Assembly (NCBI GenBank): GCA_017471785.1
Contig: JAFURP010000009.1
Span: forward strand, 1-42,040
Origin: Clostridia bacterium
Lineage (GTDB): Bacteria > Bacillota > Clostridia > Christensenellales > Borkfalkiaceae
Reading direction: 5' to 3'
Length of the DNA: 42,040 bases
Shown here piece after piece: positions 1 to 6,597 of this stretch. The position numbers were made by a program, and so were the translations under genes. Numbering within the stretch: the stretch's first letter is position 1; each line of letters starts with the position of its first letter. A model generated the notes under the pieces. That model saw only the letters and a program-made list of their open reading frames with translations. It searched no databases and had not been told where the DNA came from.

Positions 1-173
1 GCGTCCTCCTCGCCCTCGTGCTGTATGGAGTACATCTCCTCCACCGTGTCGTTCATAGCGAACAACACTTCGGCGTTACCCGTTTTCAGCACCTCCACCG
101 TTTGATGGTTCAAATCGCAAAGAAGCCGTATAAACCTTTGCAGCTTTTCGTTGCCCTCAAGCTCGGTAGCCAT
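1..173 (-). CDS. Unknown protein, N-terminal part only
   Basis: The reading frame starts with ATG at 173 and runs off the left edge, giving 57 residues beginning MATELEGNEKL and ending near HEGEED. The start codon shares one base with the TAA stop of the upstream pyrophosphorylase gene (TAATG), so the two are probably translationally coupled and in one operon. The visible part is acidic, soluble-looking and helical, with no signal peptide or membrane segment. I do not recognise the family. The missing C-terminus prevents any functional statement. Confidence 0.7.
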   Translation of the reverse strand, partial: MATELEGNEKLQRFIRLLCDLNHQTVEVLKTGNAEVLFAMNDTVEEMYSIQHEGEED

Positions 174-1402
174 TACAGCTCCACTCCGTTCAGCTTCAAA
201 AGCTCTCTCGCGCTCTCTACGCTGTCCACGCCCGTCTTGTTCTTGATGGGCGCAAATTCCTTTTCACGCACGACTTCGAACGGAAGCACGCTCTTCATAG
301 GCTTGATAAGATCGACCGCAAGCGTTTCGAACTTTTTACCGTTCTCTTTCTCGGGCTTTCTCGTTACGCCGTCCTCGCAAAGACACTCGATCTTCTTTTC
401 CACGATATGCACGGGGATCTTGTTATTGACGATCTCCTCAAGCTGCGTCAAGCGGAACAAATAATTCATGATCGCGCCGTAGCAATACGCCAGATCGCCG
501 TTTTCGTCCTTTTGGTTCGCCATTTCGTCCGTCAGCTCGTAATACTCGATAATATCGGGTTGCGTGCCGTCCATACACAAAACGCCCACCTTTTCGTAGG
601 GGTTGGTCTTGCAAATGACCTTCGCGCCGCAGTTTACGCCGCTGTCGATCGTCGCGCCGACGAATACGGGGTCGGCAATACGTTGCAATACGTTATCCAC
701 CGCGTAGATGTTGAGCCATTCCACGCCGCGCTTATGCAAGTCCTCGCAAAGCCCCGCGCGCTTGAGCGAGCCGAACCAACCGCCGTTGCCGTTGGGCGAA
801 AGCGCGGGAGTATCCTTCGTTTCCAAGAAGATCTTGCCGTTGAAATCGACCGCGGGCGCCATATCCTGCTTGAAGAATTTCACTTCCGATTCGGGATAGC
901 CGAAGTAATTATGCGCTTTCCAAAAGCTCGTCGTTTGGTCGTGATTTTTATCGCTCGTCATAATATAGAGAGGAACGATCGCGCCGCACTTTTCGTTAAC
1001 CTCCGCCAAGTTCTTCATTTGTTGCTCGAAGATGTAAAGGGGCTTTGTAACGCCGATATCGTACGCGCCCTTGGGACCGTCCACGCCGAGGCGCGTGCCC
1101 ATACCGCCTGCAAGCAGCACCGCGGCTACCTTGCCCTGTTGAATGGCTTCCACGCCGATTTTTTCAAACTCCGCCTTTCTCTTTTCGATCGCGGAAAGTC
1201 GAAGCCCTGCGATCGGGCGGATATCCCTGCCCTTACCGCTCATATCGGTCGGATTCGCGAGCGCCTCCTCGAAATCCCAATTGATGTTTTCGATCGCGGA
1301 AAGAAGCTTTGCCCTTCCTGCCTCGTCAAGCTCGTCGTAGTAACGCAACAGCTGCGTTTGTCCCTTGCTTTCCAAAAGCGCTTTTGCCTGTTCGTAATTC
1401 AT
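173..1402 (-). CDS. UDP-sugar pyrophosphorylase, UAP1/UDPGP type 1 family
   Basis: 409 residues. It probably transfers UMP from UTP to a sugar-1-phosphate (GlcNAc-1-P or Glc-1-P), giving the UDP-sugar for wall or glycan synthesis in the cytosol. The nucleotide-binding loop LLAGGMGTRLG followed by GPKGAYD lies near residues 95-112. NGNGGWFGSL, the AVDN motif and EKVGVLC...IIEYYEL are typical of the eukaryote-like UAP1 branch rather than GalU or GlmU. I chose the ATG at 1402, which has AAGGAG 11 nt upstream; a GTG four codons earlier overlaps that ribosome site and is unlikely. A promoter lies just upstream and the partial gene downstream overlaps by one base. The exact sugar cannot be told from sequence. 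Confidence 0.88.
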   Translation of the reverse strand: MNYEQAKALLESKGQTQLLRYYDELDEAGRAKLLSAIENINWDFEEALANPTDMSGKGRDIRPIAGLRLSAIEKRKAEFEKIGVEAIQQGKVAAVLLAGGMGTRLGVDGPKGAYDIGVTKPLYIFEQQMKNLAEVNEKCGAIVPLYIMTSDKNHDQTTSFWKAHNYFGYPESEVKFFKQDMAPAVDFNGKIFLETKDTPALSPNGNGGWFGSLKRAGLCEDLHKRGVEWLNIYAVDNVLQRIADPVFVGATIDSGVNCGAKVICKTNPYEKVGVLCMDGTQPDIIEYYELTDEMANQKDENGDLAYCYGAIMNYLFRLTQLEEIVNNKIPVHIVEKKIECLCEDGVTRKPEKENGKKFETLAVDLIKPMKSVLPFEVVREKEFAPIKNKTGVDSVESARELLKLNGVEL

Positions 1403-1431
1403 AGTGTAACACACTCCTTGCCTTTTTTCTT

Positions 1432-1460
1432 ATTGTAACAAATTACGGCGAGGAAAGCAA
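1432..1460 (-). promoter_or_regulatory. Promoter of the pyrophosphorylase operon
   Basis: Minus strand -35 TTGCTT (1460-1455), 17-nt spacer, -10 TACAAT (1437-1432). The AAGGAG ribosome site follows about 15 nt later. Confidence 0.7.
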
Positions 1461-1520
1461 GTTTTTGAAGTGAATTTATCAAAAAATTCTTTACTTTTTT
1501 TGTGGAATTCTTTCACGCGC

Positions 1521-1549
1521 TTTACAACCGCGAAAAAATATGCTATACT
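1521..1549 (+). promoter_or_regulatory. Promoter with extended -10 giving a leaderless mRNA
   Basis: TTTACA (1521-1526), 17-nt spacer, TATACT (1544-1549) preceded by TGC. The -10 ends only 6 nt before the ATG at 1556, so transcription should start at or beside the A of the start codon. There is no Shine-Dalgarno sequence. Confidence 0.75.
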
Positions 1550-1555
1550 GAACAT

Positions 1556-1960
1556 ATGAAGATATGTGCGAAAATCAAGAAGTATCTCCAAGCCAAATTT
1601 TTGGGTTTGTCCTTTCCGCTCGTTTGCGAGGTGCGCGGCGTAACGGACAGGGAAACGCAGGGCGCGCTCGTACAAAGCGCGGACGGCGACTCCTTACAGA
1701 TCGTGCATACGCCGACGGATACGTTGCCCTACCGCGTGTTCGTATATAATATCGAGATCAACCGACTGATCGGTCATATCGATAAACGGCTCGCCAAAAA
1801 GCTCGTGAAGTTCTACGGTAAAAGCTTTTGCCGCGACGGGACGATCGTAAGCCGCACGGGCGGCTTGCCGTATAAATATTACGGGTGTACGCTGGAAATT
1901 TCAGACGAGATGCAAGCCATGAAGGACGTGGAGGATTTTCGCCATTTACGCGGCGAATGA
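1556..1960 (+). CDS. HIRAN-domain-like small protein
   Basis: 134 residues from the ATG at 1556. The stretch from about residue 24 (CEVRGVTDRE) to YYGCTLEI resembles a HIRAN domain: a GV turn near the start, a middle DSLQIVHTPTD segment like the family's 'L..V.eP.NPyD' strand, then INRLIGHI with a downstream LAKKLVKF helix. HIRAN domains bind DNA 3' ends when part of helicases; stand-alone bacterial copies are uncharacterised. In-frame codons extend to an ATG at 1502, but that start would place the promoter inside the gene. No Shine-Dalgarno is present, consistent with leaderless translation. It stands alone between two promoters and a terminator. The gene is likely real; the domain assignment is tentative. 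Confidence 0.7.
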   Translation: MKICAKIKKYLQAKFLGLSFPLVCEVRGVTDRETQGALVQSADGDSLQIVHTPTDTLPYRVFVYNIEINRLIGHIDKRLAKKLVKFYGKSFCRDGTIVSRTGGLPYKYYGCTLEISDEMQAMKDVEDFRHLRGE

Positions 1961-1997
1961 AAAGAGGTGCGACGAAAAACGTCGCACCTCTTTTTTT
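1961..1997. terminator. Bidirectional intrinsic terminator
   Basis: Eleven-base-pair stem GAGGTGCGACG / CGTCGCACCTC with an A5 loop, followed by T7 on the plus strand and preceded by an A-run that gives a shorter U-tract on the minus strand. It separates the convergent HIRAN-like and DegV genes. Confidence 0.9.
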
Positions 1998-2008
1998 CTT
2001 TTTTACGG

Positions 2009-2851
2009 TTATTTTTCGAAAAACGCCACGCCGATCGCGTTAGGTCCTACGTGCGTGCCGATGGTACTGCCGATCATATACGCGGGCACTTCTTCCGTAT
2101 GCTCCGCCCAAAGAGAGGAGCTGTCGCGTAAATACTTTTGGAGCAGGGTATCGTTCAAGCCCGACCATACGACCCCGTAGGGCATAGTAAAATCGATCCC
2201 TTTTTTCGCCACCAACGAGTTGAGCAAATTGTTGCCCTTTTTCGAGCCCATCGCCTTGCCCACGAGCTTGATCTCCCCGTCCACGACGGCAACCACGGGC
2301 TTGATGGAAAGCAGCTCGCCGGCAAACGCCACCGCCGCGGAAATGCGACCGCCCTTTTTCAAATATTCCAGCGTATTGAGCATCGCCATTACGTTGATCT
2401 TCGATTTCACCCGATCGAGCGTTTGCGCGATCTCCCTTGCCGAACGCCCCTCCTGCACGAGGCGTATCCCGTATTGGCAAAGCAAGCGCTCCCCGATACA
2501 GGCGTTCATACTGTCCACCACGAATACCTTATCGCCGTATTTTTCCGCCGCCCGCTTCGCGCCTTGATAGGTACCCGAAAGCTTGGAGGAAATGGTGATC
2601 AAAACCACCTCGTCCCCGTTCTCCGTCCACTTTTCAAACGCTTCCTCGAAGCGAAACGGGCTGATTTGGCTCGTTTTGGGAAGCTCGTCGCTCTCGATGA
2701 GCTTTTCGTAAAAGGTATGCGGAAGCAGATCGACGCCGTCGAAATACTCTTCCCGTCCAAACCCGATGATCATGGGGATCATCTCGACCCCCAGCCTTTT
2801 TGCCTCCGCTTCGTTGATATCCGAAGCCGAATCTACCGCTATCCGTATCAT
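2009..2851 (-). CDS. DegV family fatty-acid-binding protein (copy 1)
   Basis: 280 residues. DegV/FakB proteins hold a fatty acid so that the FakA kinase can phosphorylate it. The N-terminal IRIAVDSASDI (family 'DSt.Dl' strand), the central TISSKLSGTYQGA ('S..lSGTyqsA') and the C-terminal GSTIGTHVGPNAIGVAF ('G.vi..H.GPga.g') are the three family signatures. The start is the ATG at 2851 with CGGAGAA upstream; an upstream GTG overlaps the MarR gene without a ribosome site. It begins 4 nt after the MarR stop codon, and its ribosome site lies within the last MarR codons, so it is the second gene of that operon. No fakA is in the window. Confidence 0.9.
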   Translation of the reverse strand: MIRIAVDSASDINEAEAKRLGVEMIPMIIGFGREEYFDGVDLLPHTFYEKLIESDELPKTSQISPFRFEEAFEKWTENGDEVVLITISSKLSGTYQGAKRAAEKYGDKVFVVDSMNACIGERLLCQYGIRLVQEGRSAREIAQTLDRVKSKINVMAMLNTLEYLKKGGRISAAVAFAGELLSIKPVVAVVDGEIKLVGKAMGSKKGNNLLNSLVAKKGIDFTMPYGVVWSGLNDTLLQKYLRDSSSLWAEHTEEVPAYMIGSTIGTHVGPNAIGVAFFEK

Positions 2852-2855
2852 AATT

Positions 2856-3302
2856 TTATTCTCCGTATCGATCACATATTTTTTGCAAATTATTGCTGAT
2901 CAAAGTCAAGCTTTGATATAAAATCCTCCGATCCTCCTCTTTTAAGCCCTCGCTCGCCTCGAGCAACACCTCGTCGATCCTCGCGGCGATATACGCTCCC
3001 GTTCGTTTGCCCTTTTCCGTCAAGACCAAGGGCGCTTTATACCGCTTTTTCGCCGTCGAAAGACAACTTAAAAAACCGTTCGCTTCCAAATATTCGAGGG
3101 AACGGGAGATCGCCGCCTTGTCCTCGTCGCAACGCTCGCAAAGCGCCGCCGCCGTCAAGCCGTCCTCCTTATATAAATAATATAGACAGCTTACGTGCGG
3201 ACTTTTCAAATCGAACTCCGCCATCTCCTCCGTCTTGATCTTCCGTATCGCCCGTCCGATCTTCGCGATCAGGATCGTAAACGCTTCAAACCGTTCTTGC
3301 AT
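2856..3302 (-). CDS. MarR family transcriptional regulator
   Basis: 148 residues. Dimeric winged-helix repressor. The DNA-binding region spans about residues 35-100: SPHVSCLYYLY, then LTAAALCERCDEDKAAISRSLEYLEANGF (helix-turn-helix), then a wing with KKRYKAPLVLTEKGK, all matching the MarR layout. The start is the ATG at 3302 behind AGGAG; upstream in-frame codons cross the operator and promoter and are rejected. It is the first gene of a MarR-DegV operon. Two matching 20-bp palindromes flank its promoter, so autorepression is very likely. The ligand may be lipid-like, given the DegV partner, but this is inference (compare FabT-type MarR regulators of fatty-acid metabolism). Confidence 0.9.
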   Translation of the reverse strand: MQERFEAFTILIAKIGRAIRKIKTEEMAEFDLKSPHVSCLYYLYKEDGLTAAALCERCDEDKAAISRSLEYLEANGFLSCLSTAKKRYKAPLVLTEKGKRTGAYIAARIDEVLLEASEGLKEEDRRILYQSLTLISNNLQKICDRYGE

Positions 3303-3316
3303 ATTTTTTTCTCCTG

Positions 3317-3336
3317 CTTGTTGATAAAACAACAAG
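3317..3336. promoter_or_regulatory. Probable MarR operator 2 (promoter-proximal)
   Basis: Perfect palindrome CTTGTTG-ATAAAA-CAACAAG, placed between the -10 and the ribosome site of the marR gene. It differs from the other copy at only three positions. Confidence 0.75.
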
Positions 3337-3339
3337 TAT

Positions 3340-3368
3340 AGTATACACCTTACAAGTTGTTTTGTCAA
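3340..3368 (-). promoter_or_regulatory. Promoter of the marR-degV operon
   Basis: Minus strand TTGACA (3368-3363), 17-nt spacer, TATACT (3345-3340). The -35 lies inside one palindrome, and the predicted start site falls in the other, an arrangement suited to strong autorepression. Confidence 0.85.
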
Positions 3369-3372
3369 CAAG
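3353..3372. promoter_or_regulatory. Probable MarR operator 1 (overlaps -35)
   Basis: Read on the minus strand this is CTTGTTG-ACAAAA-CAACTTG, an imperfect copy of the operator at 3317-3336. The centres are 36 bp apart. Confidence 0.72.
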
Positions 3373-3390
3373 TTTTTCCCTAAAAGCGCA

Positions 3391-3424
3391 AAAAAAATAC
3401 GGCGTACGGAAAAACCGTAGCCGC
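3391..3424 (-). terminator. Intrinsic terminator of the PH-domain gene
   Basis: On the minus strand a stem CGGCTACGG / CCGTACGCCG (one bulged C) is followed by a run of seven or more T. It lies upstream of the marR promoter and should insulate it. Confidence 0.75.
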
Positions 3425-3443
3425 GTTTTATTTTTTTATGAAA

Positions 3444-3932
3444 TTAAGCTTTGGCGATCCGTTTTTTGGGAGTGTTTTGCGCCATTGCTTGCGCCGTCCA
3501 GCTTGCCTGACGGGCAAGGCGGGCTTCCTCGAACAAATCGATCTGGCTGAGGATCGCACCCTTAAAGGCATCGGCGTCGCGCACCTTATCGACGATCACG
3601 CCGAGCGCCGTGGTGACGCGAATTTTATTCGCGTTAAAGACCCTGCCCCAAAAGGTGGTTTCCACGTATACGTTGAGGATCTTATTAAGGGGCACGTCGA
3701 TCGCGCGTCTACGCACGTTGCCCGATTTACGGACGAGGCGTTTATTCGTGAGCACGAGCTCGGTATGCGCGTAAGCGACGGAAGCCTTGATCGCGAGAAT
3801 GAGCGGTATCAAGAGCAACCAACAAAAGAGGATACCCAAGATCCATTTGCCGACGAGCGACCATTTGTCCCGACGAGCCACTTCCACGATCAGTTCGTTT
3901 TCGTATAAATGATTTTCAACGTATCTACTCAT
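3444..3932 (-). CDS. Membrane protein with bacterial PH-like domain
   Basis: 162 residues. After a short N-terminal segment (LYENELIVEVARRDKWS) there is one hydrophobic hairpin (LVGKWILGILFCWLLLIPLILAIKASVAY, about residues 26-54), followed by a bacterial PH-like (bPH_2) fold: TELVLTNKRLVRKSG, VPLNKILNVYVE, then a closing helix AFKGAILSQIDLFEEAR. The 'LT.kRli...G' and 'pl..I..V' pieces are the family hallmarks. These proteins are membrane-bound and of unknown role, often suggested to be scaffolds. The tail after residue 135 is Ala/Gln rich and basic. It has its own promoter and terminator, so it is monocistronic. Confidence 0.82.
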   Translation of the reverse strand: MSRYVENHLYENELIVEVARRDKWSLVGKWILGILFCWLLLIPLILAIKASVAYAHTELVLTNKRLVRKSGNVRRRAIDVPLNKILNVYVETTFWGRVFNANKIRVTTALGVIVDKVRDADAFKGAILSQIDLFEEARLARQASWTAQAMAQNTPKKRIAKA

Positions 3933-3970
3933 ACAAACCCCTTTTACGGAAAATTGGATTACTATATATT

Positions 3971-3999
3971 ATTTTACACCACTCGGCGGAAAAAGTCAA
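3971..3999 (-). promoter_or_regulatory. Promoter of the PH-domain gene
   Basis: Minus strand TTGACT (3999-3994), 17-nt spacer, TAAAAT (3976-3971). AAAAGGGG acts as the ribosome site before the ATG at 3932. Confidence 0.78.
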
Positions 4000-4037
4000 T
4001 ATCTTTTCCATAATTTGTAAGCGTTCGTACGAAAATT

Positions 4038-4619
4038 TTACGAGAGCGTACGGGAAGCGGCGGTAAAAACCTTGTTCAAGGGCAAGAACAGCGTGGCGAC
4101 GGTAAGCCCCACGCACGCCGTTTGAGCGAGCATAAAGGGTAACGAGGAGATAAAATACGCCCTCGTCGTATTCCAAGAAAACGCGTACCAAAGGGGGGTG
4201 AGCAGGTTGTCGAGCATAGTAAAGCCCACCGTGCAAACGCACGCCGTGACGATCGTTTGCGGCAGGCGTTCCGTTCCCTTCTTCTTGCTCCGACCGAGCG
4301 CGCCGCAAACCGCCGCGAGCGCATCGTAGTATACGAGATACAAAACGAGCACGACGGGATAAAAGCCGAACACGATCTGTCGCAAGAGAGAAAACGCCGT
4401 CGCCGCCGCCATACCGCGCTTGATACCGAACGCGTACGAAAAGGATACGAACAGTACCGTGACGATCTCCACCCCGGGGATAAAGGACAACGCAAGCTGC
4501 GCCGCGATCGTAAACGCGACGAACACGGCGATATAGGCGCACTCCTTTGCCGAAGCCGCCAAGCCCTTTTTATTTCTCCCGTTTTCCACGCGCGGAACGC
4601 GCCGCATATCCTCTTTCAT
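4038..4619 (-). CDS. ECF transporter S component, probably for cobalamin or a precursor
   Basis: 193 residues with about five or six hydrophobic segments, starting at AYIAVFVAFTIAAQLALSFIP and ending LPFMLAQTACVGLTVATLFLP. The motif pattern (FIPGVEIVTVLFVSFSYAFG, the Gly/Ala helix after it, and DALAAVCGALGR) is that of small substrate-binding S subunits of energy-coupling-factor importers. The substrate is inferred from context: it follows a cobalamin riboswitch and a DUF4430 lipoprotein by 37 nt, as in CbrT-type B12 uptake. No EcfA/EcfT genes are nearby, so it would share a common energising module. The start is the ATG at 4619 with a weak GCAGG site; an upstream start overlapping the lipoprotein gene is possible but less likely. 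Confidence 0.72.
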   Translation of the reverse strand: MKEDMRRVPRVENGRNKKGLAASAKECAYIAVFVAFTIAAQLALSFIPGVEIVTVLFVSFSYAFGIKRGMAAATAFSLLRQIVFGFYPVVLVLYLVYYDALAAVCGALGRSKKKGTERLPQTIVTACVCTVGFTMLDNLLTPLWYAFSWNTTRAYFISSLPFMLAQTACVGLTVATLFLPLNKVFTAASRTLS

Positions 4620-4656
4620 CTCGTACCTGCCCCGCTTCTTTTCACTAAAACCGATA

Positions 4657-5097
4657 TTAGAACGACCAAGCCTCGTACGCCCATATATAGTATCCATCCT
4701 CCACTACGATAAGCTGTGAAGCACCGTAATTGGACGAGCCGTAGGTCGCGCCGTTATATTCCTTGCCGTAATCGGCGTTGGCGTTTGCCGCGTCCGAGGT
4801 GTAGAGCATCCAGCTCGTCCCGCTCGTCATAGAAGGATCGGTTTCGTTGGCTTTGCCTCCAACGCTCGTGATCATACCGTCCGCGATCTCGAAAGAGATC
4901 TCGCCCTCCTCCTGCAACGCGTTCATAGCGTCGAGCAAGGTAGCCGCGCCGTCCGTTTCGTCTACCCGAACGACGAGGAGCGTTTCGCTCGCCTCGATTA
5001 CCGTTGCGGAAACGGCGGCGTCTTTGCACGAAGCAAAGGCAAACAGCGAAAGGATCGCCGAGAGTATAATGGTTACTATCGTTTTGCACTTAAACAT
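4657..5097 (-). CDS. DUF4430 (transcobalamin-like) lipoprotein
   Basis: 146 residues. The N-terminus has a lipoprotein signal ending in FASC (Cys24 would be lipidated), so the protein should sit on the outer face of the membrane. Residues about 45-146 fit DUF4430, a domain like the C-terminal part of transcobalamin/intrinsic factor: GAATLLDAMNALQEEG, then SVGGKANE, GTSWMLYTSD and a final YYIWAYEAW. AGGAGG lies 5 nt before the ATG, immediately after the terminator-like hairpin of the riboswitch. A role in presenting a corrinoid to the neighbouring S component is inferred from the domain and the riboswitch, not shown. Confidence 0.85.
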   Translation of the reverse strand: MFKCKTIVTIILSAILSLFAFASCKDAAVSATVIEASETLLVVRVDETDGAATLLDAMNALQEEGEISFEIADGMITSVGGKANETDPSMTSGTSWMLYTSDAANANADYGKEYNGATYGSSNYGASQLIVVEDGYYIWAYEAWSF

Positions 5098-5108
5098 AAC
5101 GACCTCCT

Positions 5109-5148
5109 AAAAATAAAATTCCGTGTATCCTATCCAAGGCACACGGAA
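5109..5148 (-). terminator. Terminator hairpin of the cobalamin riboswitch
   Basis: On the minus strand, TTCCGTGT and ACACGGAA form an 8-bp stem around a 14-nt loop, followed by TTTTATTTTT and then directly AGGAGG. This is the likely OFF-state terminator of the expression platform. A second GC-rich hairpin (CCGCG-AAGC-CGCGG with TCTTTT) lies further upstream at about 5162-5186. Confidence 0.75.
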
Positions 5149-5224
5149 AAAGTAAGCGCAAAAGACCGCGGCTTCGCGGCTTTTCAAACGCACTCGTCCG
5201 CGTCCCCTCGGAAAGCTCGTTTCA

Positions 5225-5390
5225 TAAAGCACGCGGCAGGTCTCCCGACTTACGGCGTTTTATCGCGCTTCTTTCCTTCCCACTTTCGCAGTGAAAAGAA
5301 GCAAACGCCCTTACGGTTGCGGGGGCAGTGGAGCAACGCTTTCGCTTTCTCTCTTCCCTATTAAACGCTTCTCGCAAGAAGCGTACCGCG
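5225..5390 (-). ncRNA. Cobalamin riboswitch
   Basis: Read on the minus strand, the segment contains in order a TAGGGAA element (about 5351-5360), CCACTGCC with CCGCAACCGTAAG (5331 down to about 5307), a CACTG/GTGGGAAGG stretch, and the classic B12 box AGTCGGGAGACCTGCCG (5250-5234). Outer stems GTACGC/GCGTGC can close the aptamer. The order and spacing match the class I cobalamin riboswitch family. Downstream come a terminator hairpin and the ribosome site of the DUF4430 gene, so high B12 should switch the operon off. I see no convincing promoter in the short gap after the DegV stop codon; the promoter may lie inside that gene. Confidence 0.92.
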
Positions 5391-5413
5391 GCTTCGTTAA
5401 ATTGTGTTTTATA

Positions 5414-6316
5414 TCAGAGCGAAGAAAGCAATTCCGCTCTCGTTTTCGTAGACAGCCAACCGCAAGAAACGGAGTTGGGGCCTACGTGCGAGCCGATGAC
5501 CGGTCCCATAATGGTAATCAGCGGCTTCACGCCCGTCTTGGCTTCGATGAGCGCGGCAAGCTCGTTCGCGCCCTTTTCGTTATCCGTATGCACGACGATA
5601 GCGATCTTTTGCTCGTCCATAGGCGCAAGCGCCATATGTTCCGTTACGCGCGAAAACGCCTTTTTCATCCCCTTGCATTTTTCGACGACCTTCAGTTTGC
5701 CCTCCTCGTCGAATACGAGCATGGGCTTTATATTGAGCATAGTACCGAATACGGCGGAAACCGCGGACACGCGCCCTCCCTTTTGCAAATAGAACAAATT
5801 GTCGGGTATGATACAATGCTGTATCTTATGCCGCGCTTCCATCAAATAATCGTACGTTTCTTTCGCCGTCATACCCTTGTCGCGGCAATCGCAGGCAAGC
5901 TGCACCAAAAGCCCCTGCCCTATGGTAGCCGTCAACGGGTCGAGCGCGTACACGGTGAAATCGGGATATTTTTTCTTCATATCCTCCGCCGCCTGACGGG
6001 TGATCGTGATGGTATTAGCTAGCCCCGACGAGATCATAAAATGCACCACCTCGCGCGCGCCTGCTTCGGCAAGCTTGGTAAAATGCTCCATATGCGCTTC
6101 GTAATTGAGCTTCGCCGTCCGAGGAAACGCGCCGCCGCGCACCTTACGGTAAAATTCCACGTATTCCTCGTTCGTGGAAAAATTATCGAAGCTCTCTTCG
6201 ATCCGTCCGTTTTTCTCCATCGTAAAGGTCAAGGGCACGAACCAAATATTCCGCGCTTCCACGTAATCCTTTTTCAAATCGCAGGTCGAATCGGTAGATA
6301 CTTCAAATAACGCCAT
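5414..6316 (-). CDS. DegV family fatty-acid-binding protein (copy 2)
   Basis: 300 residues from the ATG at 6316 (AAAGGAG upstream). It has the same three signatures as the first DegV: FEVSTDSTCDL near the N-terminus, MISSGLANTITITRQAAED in the lipid-head region, and GPVIGSHVGPNSVSCGW at the C-terminus. The middle signature lacks the usual SGTY (here GLANT), so the pocket may differ. It is only distantly related to copy 1, which suggests different fatty-acid preferences, as FakB1/FakB2 have. It has its own strong promoter, and the cobalamin riboswitch follows immediately downstream on the same strand. Confidence 0.9.
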   Translation of the reverse strand: MALFEVSTDSTCDLKKDYVEARNIWFVPLTFTMEKNGRIEESFDNFSTNEEYVEFYRKVRGGAFPRTAKLNYEAHMEHFTKLAEAGAREVVHFMISSGLANTITITRQAAEDMKKKYPDFTVYALDPLTATIGQGLLVQLACDCRDKGMTAKETYDYLMEARHKIQHCIIPDNLFYLQKGGRVSAVSAVFGTMLNIKPMLVFDEEGKLKVVEKCKGMKKAFSRVTEHMALAPMDEQKIAIVVHTDNEKGANELAALIEAKTGVKPLITIMGPVIGSHVGPNSVSCGWLSTKTRAELLSSL

Positions 6317-6351
6317 ATCTTTTCTCCTTTCCAAATCTTACTCTTCAATTT

Positions 6352-6381
6352 ATTATATCACACTCCGTTTTTTCTTGTCAA
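6352..6381 (-). promoter_or_regulatory. Promoter of degV copy 2
   Basis: Minus strand TTGACA (6381-6376), 18-nt spacer, consensus TATAAT (6357-6352). Confidence 0.85.
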
Positions 6382-6491
6382 GAAAATTGTCGTATTTTTT
6401 AGAAAATGTCATATTTTTTTATGACAAAGCAAAAAAAGACGAAAGTTTTTGATTTCCGCGGAAAAAAATGAAAGTTTTTTTCTTAAAAGAC

Positions 6492-6520
6492 TTGAAAAAA
6501 TCGGGAAAACCCGTTATAAT
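6492..6520 (+). promoter_or_regulatory. Promoter of the phosphohexomutase operon with spacer palindrome
   Basis: TTGAAA (6492-6497), 17-nt spacer, TATAAT (6515-6520). The spacer holds a perfect CGGG-AAAA-CCCG palindrome (6502-6513) that could be a regulator site. The rest of 6382-6491 is AT-rich with two GAAAGTTTTT repeats and no gene. Confidence 0.82.
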
Positions 6521-6597
6521 ATAGATAGACTGTTTACCGTGGGGTTTTGCGGAACGCGGCAAACGGACATAAAACCGTAAAGGACGGCTGGAAATTT

